Source: Pyrus communis
Taxonomy: Eukaryota; Streptophyta; Magnoliopsida; Rosales; Rosaceae
Length of the DNA: 64,000 nucleotides
NCBI RefSeq assembly: GCF_963583255.1
Contig: NC_084806.1
Coordinates: 21,804,317-21,868,316 of the forward strand
Direction: 5' to 3'
Shown here: positions 48,174-57,587 of the stretch, piece by piece
How the letters are laid out: each line of letters begins with the position of its first letter
Position numbering within the stretch: position 1 is the stretch's first letter
Translations under genes and position numbers: made by a program
The notes under the pieces: generated by a model
Seen by the model: the letters and a program-made list of their open reading frames with translations, nothing else
Database searches by the model: none
What the model was told of the DNA's origin: nothing

Positions 48174-49508
48174 ATGGATTTTGCTAGCATTCAAGCTCAA
48201 TTGGCAAATCTTACTTCTAAATTGTCGCCGTATGCCGAAAGGACCACAATGCAGAGTGTCCCTACATTTGGTGCTTCATATAGGCAAGGATTTCAAGCCA
48301 ATCAATGTCCACAAAGAGATTGGAGGGATCATTCAAACTCTATATGGTGGGAAGATCAACAAGTTCAACGTGAAGCATATTGGCAACCATATGAGGAGTT
48401 CTATTCAAGACCTATGCAGCCACCACAACTTCATATGCAATATGCTCAATTAAATTCAAGTTCGCCAATAGATTATAATCAAATTCTTAATGAAATAAAT
48501 TCTTTGGCGCAGGGGTCACAAAATCAAGCCAAGGAGGCTCAACAAGAAGCATATTGGCAACCATATGAGGAGTTCAATACAACACCTATGCAGCCACCAC
48601 AACCTCCCCCACAACAATTCCAATCAAGTTCAAGTATGTCCATGGATAATGATAAAAATTTTCAATTACTAACCTCTTTGGCGCAGGGGTCACAAAATCA
48701 AGCCAAGGAGTTGGGTAAATTGGACGAGCAATTTGGGCAGATTATGGAGTTCATGAAACAAATTCAAGAGCAAAGTGAACTCTCCAACTCAACTATTGAA
48801 AACTCGAAGGAAGATTTTGAAATCCATAATGCTATCACTTTGGGAAGTGCTATGGAGGTTGGAGCTGACCTAAAAATGTCCAAACATAGCCTAGAAGTGG
48901 ATGAAGAGCTGCTAATTGAGGAGGAGGAAGAAGACATGCACACGGCAAGGGTAGAACAACCCTTGCCGCAGCCCCCTAAGCCCTCTAAACCACCCACCAC
49001 CAGTAAGGACGTCCCAATTCCATGTTATTCTGATGTTATTCCACCCAATGTCCCTTTTCCTAGCAGGTTTTTGATTCCCAACCAAGAAGAGAGTAAAAAG
49101 GACATCGTGGAAGCCTTCCCAAAGGTGCAAAATGCTATTCAAATTCTTGGTGCAACACAGCAAGTTTTAGATGGTGTTGAATTCTTCAAAGGACTTTGTA
49201 CACCAAGAAGAATGATTCAAGAGAAGGTAGTGGCTGGAGAAGATGTAGAAGGCATCAAAGAGGACATATTTGAAACCACAATTCCCAAGGAAGTTGGATT
49301 TTATGACACGGGACAAGTCATAACTTTCGAAGGGGTGTTTATTCTGGAGTTCATTTTGGAGCACACAGGTAAGCCGCCTCCCCGAATTTCAATTTTCTTT
49401 TATACTAATATGTTGTTAATGATCCAGGCACCCACTTTAGAATTTGAACCAATGCCGGTTCACTTCAAGTATCACCTTCCATTCAAGGACCAATTCCATG
49501 CCGTTTGA
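48174..49508 (+). CDS. Gag-linker protein of element E (444 aa)
   Basis: ATG at 48174, just after 'ttttaggtactag'. It lacks capsid, zinc knuckle, protease and RT. The N-terminal part resembles Gag after the knuckle (DWRDHSNSIWWED). An internal duplication repeats YWQPYEEF..MQPPQ..LAQGSQNQAKE twice (about residues 62-123 and 124-180). An acidic stretch (EELLIEEEEEDM) follows, then the PSRF...EESKKDI and FFKGLCTPRR segments and the final linker QAPTLEFEPMPVHFKYHL. The A copy is an N-terminally deleted version. Open, but function not recognised; could be a structural remnant able to interact with Gag of helper elements. Confidence 0.62.
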   Translation: MDFASIQAQLANLTSKLSPYAERTTMQSVPTFGASYRQGFQANQCPQRDWRDHSNSIWWEDQQVQREAYWQPYEEFYSRPMQPPQLHMQYAQLNSSSPIDYNQILNEINSLAQGSQNQAKEAQQEAYWQPYEEFNTTPMQPPQPPPQQFQSSSSMSMDNDKNFQLLTSLAQGSQNQAKELGKLDEQFGQIMEFMKQIQEQSELSNSTIENSKEDFEIHNAITLGSAMEVGADLKMSKHSLEVDEELLIEEEEEDMHTARVEQPLPQPPKPSKPPTTSKDVPIPCYSDVIPPNVPFPSRFLIPNQEESKKDIVEAFPKVQNAIQILGATQQVLDGVEFFKGLCTPRRMIQEKVVAGEDVEGIKEDIFETTIPKEVGFYDTGQVITFEGVFILEFILEHTGKPPPRISIFFYTNMLLMIQAPTLEFEPMPVHFKYHLPFKDQFHAV

Positions 49509-49520
49509 TTTTATTTATGT

Positions 49521-49541
49521 AAAAAAAAAAAAAAAAAAAAA
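49521..49541 (+). repeat. Poly(A) seam in element E (21 bases)
   Basis: Run of A at the same seam as in A (43) and D (24), followed directly by 'catggcagaatgatgg' as in A. Confidence 0.9.
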
Positions 49542-49561
49542 CATGGCAGAATGATGGAGCT

Positions 49562-50257
49562 TCACAAAGGGCGTTTACTTGAAGCCCCACTACTGGGCAA
49601 AACTCTAGAAGCAGGAGGCATAGATGCGGAAGGCATCGGAGCAGAAGGCATCGAGGCGGAAGGCATCGGGGCGGAAGGTATCGGAGCGGGAGGCATCAAA
49701 GAAGAGGCCTCAATACTTGGCCAAACGCTGGATGAGCCCGGAAAAATGTGCCTCTGGAAGTAAGCCGCAAGCCTTTGACGGTCAGTTTGACGGTCACTTT
49801 GCATCCGACCATTGGATTCTTGTAGCTCATCAAGCTTCCTCTTCATACCCGTCGAATAGTTGTTGGCAAGCACGTGCAAACTTCTATTCTCGTACTTAAG
49901 CAGTTTGATCTCCTGCTTGAGACTTTCCACCTCTGCCATCAAAGATTCCACCTGACGGGAGCGGGCAAGCAGGCGTTGGCCCATGTTGGACACAGAACTC
50001 GCACACTGAACACTAAGTGCGAGGGATTCTTGAACGGCCAACTCATCGGACCGTCCTGACAGCAGCCTACTATCTTTTGGAGTAAGGAGGTTCCTAGCTA
50101 CTATTGTAGCTGTTGTGGCGTCCTGCATCACAGAGTCTTCACCTGAAAGAGGACCGTTAGAAGATAAGAAAGAAGGGCGCCATACGTTACCTTGACGCGG
50201 CGCGGCCGTATCACTGCTGAGACTCAATTCTAAGCTAAGGTTCGATGGGTTTGCCAT
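49562..50257 (-). CDS. Antisense coiled-coil ORF of element E (231 aa)
   Basis: Intact, ATG at 50257. Identical to the A copy apart from one extra 5-residue SAPMP/SASMP repeat (one 15-bp unit). Its TATA-like box is at 50371-50377 (minus strand) and G-boxes at 50502-50507 and 50633-50638. See 3315-3995. Confidence 0.72.
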   Translation of the reverse strand: MANPSNLSLELSLSSDTAAPRQGNVWRPSFLSSNGPLSGEDSVMQDATTATIVARNLLTPKDSRLLSGRSDELAVQESLALSVQCASSVSNMGQRLLARSRQVESLMAEVESLKQEIKLLKYENRSLHVLANNYSTGMKRKLDELQESNGRMQSDRQTDRQRLAAYFQRHIFPGSSSVWPSIEASSLMPPAPIPSAPMPSASMPSAPMPSASMPPASRVLPSSGASSKRPL

Positions 50258-51920
50258 TTTTCAAAAGTGTTCAAAGAGATGGGGTGGATGGAGTTAATTC
50301 TCAAAGGGCCGGAGTCGATTTTCAAGAATGGGAATTCTTCAGAGTGTGTTTGTTGTGGTGATCGATAGCTCTATAAGAAGCCAAGGCGACGCGTCCACCA
50401 ATTCGAAGAGCCGGATTTTCCGGCGTAATTTAGGCGACGCTCCCTCGGCTTTTCAGAAAACGCGTTCAACTTTGTCAAAAGATTTCTGACAAAGCTGAAA
50501 ACACGTGGAGGCCATCATCGCATCTACACATCTTTAGCCGACAAGCGCAAAGTTCGGCGACGCTTTCTCTGCTTTTCAGAAGACGCGTGCAGCTTTGCCA
50601 AAAGGAGCCGCATCTGCACTACCACGTGTCGTTCAGAAAGCGAAGGGGCGTCGTTCAGAAATCGAAGGGGCGCCTGCTCAGAAATCGAAGAGGCGTATTC
50701 AAAGATCGAAGAGGCGCCACTATTTCAAAGAGCCGGATTTGCGGGATCAAAACGTTTGTCGACAAGGGTAAAAAGTACCACCACTTGATATTATCTCTAT
50801 ATATGTCGACCTTCGTCTTTTATGGCAGGGCAAACCTGAAGAAAATGCCCAACTCTCCCTCACCTCTGAGGGCGCACTCCCAGCAAAGCCTTTCAAAATA
50901 CTTAATTCTTTCTTCTTCCCCAAAGATGATACCAGATACCTGGAGTACATATGACCCAGGAGGAAACGGCGGATTGAAGCATGTGCTGATTCATTCACCG
51001 CTTCTTCAAAGCAAAGGTATCTCATATCATCAAGGTCAAAAGCAAAAGTATCTCATATCATGCTCTTTCCCTATCTTTTTCTTTGTCCTTGTTCTTACTT
51101 GCATGGCAAAGTAAAAGAAGCAATCAGCCGGCACTTGGAGTCAGTCTTCCGATCTGGAGCCAACTGCCTGGAATCTATTCCTGATTGCTTACCTAGCGTT
51201 GCTCTCGAGTAGTCATCTTCAACGGTTGTTACACTTCCAGAGAAGGGACCACTCCTGCAAAGATTGAACAAAGAAACAGATAACAGGAGGAAGCTCAGAC
51301 CTTCGGGGGAAACCAAAAGAACCATCCTGCTGCCCAGTTCAAGAAGTAGCACAAAGGAAAATCAACGATGGGCAGAAACCAGTTCAAGAGTAAGCCTGTG
51401 GAATCACAAAGATCAAAGCCTCAATGCAATCACCAAGGAGAAGAGGGAATTTACACTCCATAACCAGATTTGCGTCCCTAAACTCTTCTCTTTGTTAATT
51501 ACATTATGCCATGTTTAATATGTTTAGTTGCTTTTTGTGTGTTTACTTATGTTTTGTGTGAATCTATGCTTAAAACATTGAGGACAATGTTTGATTTAAG
51601 TGTGGGGGGGGTAACTAAAGTGTTTTGATGCAAATTCGTAGGTTTTATCCACCATAACTTCTAATGTTGTTCCTTGCTGTTTTAAGGTGTTTTTAAGTTG
51701 TTTTAGAGTGTTTTAGTGTGTTTTGTTTTATAATTCGAAAATCCCATAAAAATTTAAAAAATTGTTTTGAAAAACCCAAAAAGAGTTGTTTTAAAAGTCG
51801 TTTTTGTGTGTTTGTGTCTTAGGGTACCTTCCAACACAATGATAAGGATTTGGTTTATAATTGCATGACGGTTAGAAAGAGTTATAAACATAGAGAAAAG
51901 TTTGATTTACTCTTGGTATA
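50258..51920. other. Antisense promoter region, captured-looking segment and partial 3' region of element E
   Basis: No accepted gene. 50258-50782 matches the putative antisense promoter of A; 50783-51462 is the shared captured-looking segment; the AAACATTG/CAATGTTT hairpin is at 51573-51592, followed by 'aagtgtgggggggg'. Cut at 51920 by element F. Confidence 0.72.
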
Positions 51921-53849
51921 TGATGCGAAATATATTAAGCACACAAATTAAACCCTCTTCTGACAATTGTAGCAAAGTATGTAAGTAGGGATCGTTCAAA
52001 ACCGGGGATTAGGAGGGATTGCTAAACTCTTGAAAACTGACCTAAGAACTCCAAAACAAAGTTAAAAACACTAATTTGGACACAAAGAATGAAAAACCAA
52101 AGTTAAAACACTAAAACAAAACAAAAACTCAAAACAGCAACTAGAAGACTCAAAACTGCCTAAAAACCACTTTCTGGGCAGTTTTGAGCACCTACACTAA
52201 TTTGGACGAAATTGGTTGAAAACTTGACTCAAAACACTTAAAAACATGAACCAAAACAATTTCTAACTAAATTGAGACTTCAAAGTAAAGGGGGATTTGA
52301 TTTGGACGAAATTAAAGTTGAGAAAACAGATTGCAAAGTAAAACTGATTTTGAAACGTTTTTGGGGTTTTTAATGGATCATGGACTAGTTAGGGGTTCTT
52401 TCTCCACACATGACAAGTATGCAAATGACTCGATTTCCAGTTATTCCTTCATAGAATTATGAATGACAATGCCCCAAATTAACCGTGACATCACTAGTTA
52501 ATTCTCAAGTTTTCCTTGTGTTATTGAATTGGATGACATCATACGACAACCCAAAGCATTCTTCAAAAGTTCCTTACATGACATCATAATAAAGATACAA
52601 TCAAAGATCATTACGTTCAATGAAAACTATAAGCATTGACAAAGCACTTGTGACTATGACATCATGACACTTATGCTAGGAATTGAACTTAACGCGATTG
52701 TGACTAGCAACCTTCACTACTTGTGAATATAAGTGTGTGACAATTATGTGAAACAAACTTATATTCTAGCATCATATTCATGCAAGCCAATTAAGTGTCG
52801 ACCCCTAATTAACAAACACAAATACGTTATTACTCGCACAGTTAAGCCAATTGCATTCACGATTCAAGAACTCATAACTGGAATTTATCAAATCAACTTG
52901 CACACATAGTTATGGCTTCGAAATCACCCCTAACCAATAGGGGTTTAGCCACTCATGTTCATAGCAAAATGAAAGGAAAATAAATTAAACATTGAAATCA
53001 TAAAACGAATTACACCTAGAATGCACCAACGACGAAGCTTGAGCATCCAAGAGTCTTTCCTTCTTTCTCCTTGCTACGGCACAAAGGTGGATGGGATGGT
53101 TGGGATGTGTTTTAGGATCAGGGATTATGGAATTGGATGAAGGATAGATGAATGGACAAAAATTGAATGAATGAGTGATCCCCTTAGTGCCTTGCTGCAA
53201 AGCCTTATTTATAGGGCTAGGAAAGGTTTAGAACTTAGTTGAAACCAAAAGGTTTTTGTACCAGAAATTCTATACATGAAACACTTAAAGGATATATGTG
53301 TGTAGCTTGGACAAGGTAGGAGACAAGATAGGACGGCTAGGAGACAAGGTAGGACGGCTAGGAGACAAGCTAGGACGGCTAGGAGACAAGGTAGGACGGT
53401 TAGTGACAAGCTAGGACGGCTAGTGACAAGCTAGGAGACAAGGTAGGACGGCTAGGAGACAAGCTAGGATGGCTAGGAGATAAGGTAGGACGGCTAGTGA
53501 CAAGCTAGGACGGCTAGTGACAAGCTAGGACGGCTTGTTCTTCCAATACAGAAATTAGGCACCATGTGTGAATAGATAAAGCCTTCTAGAAATAAGGTTT
53601 TTAGGCCCCCTTGCAGCTCCCTAACTGAATTCAAGCCTTCAAATTCGTCCATCCTCATGCCTCCATGCTTGCACTATCCAATCTTGGCCCAAAAATGCTC
53701 TAGAATGCTCCAAATTGCTTCTTTTTGCATAGTTTGACACTAAAACCTGAAATTGCACGAAAATGACTTTAAACACTAAACTAACTAAGGAAAAACAACA
53801 TAAATGCATGAGAACAAGCCAATTAAGTCGCATAAAAATGCTCCTATCA
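51921..53849 (-). repeat. 3' LTR of element F (1929 bp, reverse)
   Basis: On the minus strand it starts TGATAGGAGCATTTTTATGC and ends CGCATCA. TATA box (minus) at 53206-53213. One hairpin cassette CTCAAAACTGCC/GGCAGTTTTGAG at 52149-52188. Shares the 'ctaatccccggt' block with all other LTRs, with a slightly different variant (cggttttgaacg). Confidence 0.9.
53311..53536 (-). repeat. 21-bp minisatellite in the F LTR U3
   Basis: Tandem units of 'aggacggctaggagacaagc' type, with 'agtgacaagct' variants, about 10 copies, just upstream of the LTR TATA box. It occupies the same place as the 22-bp minisatellite of A/D LTRs but has an unrelated sequence. Confidence 0.88.
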
Positions 53850-55117
53850 AATTCCCCCACACTTAGCTTTTGCTAGTCCTCGAGCAAAACAAAGAAATAA
53901 AACAAGACAAAACAAACAAACATAATCTAAACCTTCCAACGTTTGCCTCAGGGATTTCCAATGCACATGATATGTTAAAGATTATCATTCCCACAGATTT
54001 GAGTCAATTTAACACTTAAGCACATGCTTAATCATAGTCACTACTTACTAGTTCACAATTAACCAATTAAAACAATGTTTTGAATGTAGTAACATGCCTT
54101 AGAGAATTCCTTCTATCCTTAATAGATTTGCACTATATTTTCACTCAGATTTTCTAACTACACACCCTATACTAGTTATATGTGAGAGAATTGATGTAGA
54201 TATAAAAACGAATGCTCACATATATGTATCACAAAGAACGCAATTTCCGGAGTTAATAGGCATGTTTAGATATGATCTCATGAATGGAATGCTACTACTT
54301 AGATGCGAGAACCAGTGACACCATATGCTCATACCAAATTCAAACTCAACAAATTGAAACACATAACACTCAAGATAGAAGTTTAAGGGTTGCAGCAACG
54401 GGGCTTGGGGTATTGGTTAACAAAGAAAGGATAGGGAAAGCAAACGTTACTTCAAGCATTAGTAAGCAAAGTAATGAAATTAAGACTTAGAATTCACTTA
54501 GTTTGCAGAAATTAACTTAAAAACACAAGGGGAAGACTTTAAACAACTTCTTGGGGCCGAATTCAACTTTTTGGACCCTTTCTTCAACAAACAACACCTT
54601 GGAACTCTTTTTCTCATGTTGTTCAACTCTTTTCATACTTTTTTTTTTTTTTTTTTTTTTTTACGAATTTTTCTTTTCTTTTCTTTCTACTTCCCCCACA
54701 CTTGGTTTCTGCCATAAAGGAATTCCATTTGAATCATGCTTACTATACTTTAAGAACGAGGGTATGGATAGTCCTAATCTAGGCTAGGTGAGGGTAATGT
54801 GGGTTAACAAAGAAAAGGCTAAACAAGGCTCAATGGGGTTAACACCTAAACATATAATGGAGTAGGGCACACGGCTTTTTGGCTAAAGTGGTGGTCACTA
54901 CACAACTTCATCTTGAATATGTGTTATGCTAATCAATACCATGCTTTGAATGAAATGGGCATGACTTCTAGTGTTTGGAACTAAATGATGAAACGCCTTC
55001 TATGTAGCAACCAAGCAAAGAATAATGAGATCATGCAACGATTTTAGAAAACAAAGAATGCACAGATTTTAACTCTCCAAATAAACGTTTAGGTTCAAGT
55101 CTCACAAGGTTGTAGCG
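53850..55117 (-). other. 3' non-coding region of element F (reverse)
   Basis: No gene. Minus-strand polypurine tract, ctcgaggactagcaaaagc motif (complement near 53867-53886), an A-rich tract seen as T run at 54638-54662, an 'aagtgtggggg' complement near 54692-54703, and a break at 55117 where G inserts. Related to 61040-62404 of G. Confidence 0.78.
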
Positions 55118-57469
55118 TGATAGGAGCATATTTACGCACCTTAGTTTAGCTTGTTTTTGTGCATTTATAGTGTTTTTCCTTAGTAAAGTAGTCTTTTAAG
55201 CTAGTTCTATCTGTTTTCAGGTTTTAAGGGCAAAGTATGCAAAAGGATGCATTTTGGAACCTTTTGGAGCAAATTAGAGCTTGGAATGGATATCATATAC
55301 TTGGAGCCAAGAGGATGGACGAAATTGAAGACTTGAAGATGATGATTCCTACTTGAGCAAGGTTTCCTAGTTGAAGTAGGAAAGTCCCTAAATGGAAGAT
55401 GGTTTCCTAGTTGAATTAGGATTCCTAGTTAAAATGGGTTTCCTAGTTGAATTAGGATTCCTAGAAGAATGAAGATTCCTACTTGAACAAGGTTTCCTAG
55501 TTGAAGTAGGAAAGTCAAAATCCAAATGGTCTCAAGTGAAGCAACAAAGAAGCTTTCCAAGTCCAAGAAGGAGAAGAATTCCAAGATGAAGAAGGATTAG
55601 CTTTCCTAATCCTAATGCACAAGGTTTTCAGCCACAAAGAGGAGTCCTAAACACTTTAGGACACCTTATCCTAATCCTATAGGGATGCCATGCACTTTAC
55701 CTTATCTTGGAGGGTTTCTAGAAGCCTTAGATGCCCTATCCTATCTTTACCGTGGGTTTTATCCAAATCCCCTTAGTTTTTAGGCTTTCTAGAAGCCCTA
55801 ACATTATCCCTACAAAAGTGCTGCACCCTTATCTCTTTTTCCCTACAAATTTGGCCCTTAAAACATGATTCTAGGAACCTTATCTTATCTCCTACAAAAG
55901 TGGCGCCCCAAATCCTTCTAGAAGTGCCAATTTCTGCCACAAAACACTTTGTTTCTAGAACCCTAAAAATCTGGCGCCTCTATTCCTTTTCCTTTGGGGT
56001 TTCCTACCTTCTAGATGGCCTATTTCCTTGTGGATTTGGGTTATTCAAGTCCATATCTGATTACCCTAGGGTTTTAAGTGCCTATATATACTCATATTAA
56101 CCCCTAGATCAGATCACCACCTCTCATACACATTCATTAATTCCAGAAATTCGTCCAACCCTCTCCACACCCTTGCCGCAGCCACTAAACACCTTTCTCC
56201 TTAGTTTTAAGCTTTGCCGCACCATCCCTTTCCCCTAAACACTACTACATCCCTCCATAACCATGCATCCATACACCTAAGGCCCTAAACCTGTCCCTAG
56301 ACCCTTGCCGCACCAAGGAGGAGGAGAAGGAAGCTCGGGAGTTCATGCAATTCGAGTTCGCGTCGCTGGAATTTCTAGGTGTTTCTTTTCCTTTGGTTTC
56401 AATGTTTAATTTCAATTCTCTTTGTTTTGTGCGTATGAGGAACTAAACCCCCCTTTGGCTAGGGGGGATTCGAAACCATGTACATACTTGCTATATGATT
56501 TGATTACTTCTAATTGCGTTTCATAAGTTGTGAATTCAATTTACTTATCTATGTGAATTACATTGATTTGTGTGTGTTGGTTGAGAGTGCACGCTTAATT
56601 ATCATGCATAAATTGGATGCTAGGATATAAGGAAATTTCACCTAATCGTTATGGAATTATATTCACAAGTAGTAAAGGTTGATGATCTCAATCGCGTTAA
56701 GTAAATTCTTGGCATAAGTTTCATGCAATCATAGTAACAAGTGCTTCGTCAATGCTTATGGTTTTCATAGAACTTAATGATTCTTGCTTGTATCTCTATT
56801 ATGCAATCATGTAGGGGACTTGTGGGGAATGTTTTGGGTTGTCGTATGCAATCATCCAATTCAATAACGTTAGGAAAATCTGAAGGTTAATTTAAGCGAA
56901 CCTAATTAACTTGGGGCGTTGAGAATTCATGGGTTATTGAAAAGCAATTGGAAATCGTTTTATATGCAAGTATAACATGTGTGGAGATGAACCCCTTAGC
57001 TAGCTTCCCATCTATTCAATTCCATCAAATTCGTTCTACAATCTGTTCTAATTTAAAAAGTTTGTTTTGTTTTTAAATTCGTCCAAAACCAATCCCCCTT
57101 TACTTTGTTGAGTCATATTAGTTAGAAATCACTTTAGTTTGTGTTTTTAAGTGTCTTAGGTCAAAGTAAAACCAATTTTCGTCCAAAGTTGTGTCTAGTG
57201 TTCAAAACTGCCCAGATTGTGTTTTTAAGGCAGTTTTGAGTGTTTTGGTGCTGTTTTGAGTCTTTTGGTTTGTTTTGGTGTTTTAAAGTTTAGTTTTGCA
57301 TTCCTTGAGTCTAGTATAGTGTTTTATATTGTGTTTTTACGTATTTGAGTCAGTTTCCAAGTGATTAACAATCCCTCCTAATCCCCGGTCCAGAACGATC
57401 CCTACTTACATTCTTCACTACAATTGATAAAAAGAGGGTTTAATTTGTGTGCGTATAATTCTCGCATCA
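55118..57469 (+). repeat. 5' LTR of element G (2352 bp)
   Basis: TGATAGGAGCATATTTACGC to CGCATCA. TATA box TATATATA at 56083-56090. A block of cctagttgaa/ttaggattcc repeats at 55344-55517. Leader hairpins: CCCCCCT/AGGGGGG (56448-56467) and TCAAAACTGCC/GGCAGTTTTGA (57202-57239). U3 sequence is unlike A, C, D or F. Confidence 0.92.
55344..55517 (+). repeat. Direct and inverted repeats in the U3 of the G LTR
   Basis: Repeated 'tttcctagttgaa(g/t)tagga' and 'gattcctact' units in both orientations, able to form several alternative stems. Copied in the 3' LTR at 62631-62804. Confidence 0.8.
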
Positions 57470-57474
57470 AATTT

Positions 57475-57492
57475 TGGCGCCGTTGCCGGGGA
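57475..57492 (+). promoter_or_regulatory. Primer-binding site of element G
   Basis: TGGCGCCGTTGCCGGGGA, intact, followed by the GGGATTAGCAA..TTGCTAATCCC hairpin with loop ct. Confidence 0.92.
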
Positions 57493-57587
57493 TTAGCAAC
57501 TTTGCTAATCCCTTGGATTGTTATTTTCGTTTTTCTTATTAGATCAGATTCTTATGTTATTTTGTTTCTTGTTTTGTGTACTTGTTT

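Larger units (their letters stand above)
46032..51920 (+). mobile_element. Element E: non-autonomous element, 3' end cut by element F
   Basis: 5' LTR is array copy 4; internal region 48113-51920 with Gag-linker ORF, poly(A) seam, antisense ORF and part of the 3' region. No PBS: after CGCATCA comes 'gttacttttg' and, about 40 bases on, 'ttttaggtactag', which in C lies just before gag. The 3' end is interrupted by F; its own 3' LTR is not in the window. Nearly identical to A from 48741 on. Confidence 0.88.
51921..55117 (-). mobile_element. Element F: reverse-orientation element, cut by element G
   Basis: On the minus strand: 3' non-coding region (55117 down to 53850), polypurine tract (53850-53866, seen as aattcccccacacttag) and 3' LTR (53849 down to 51921). 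The target duplication on this side would be gtata (51916-51920); the empty site is intact in A and D. The rest of F lies beyond G, outside the window. Confidence 0.88.

Noticed and set aside
55900..56100. 66-residue frame at 55900 and 63187
   Set aside because: It lies in U3 of the G LTR, is copied only because the LTR is, and has no homology I recognise.
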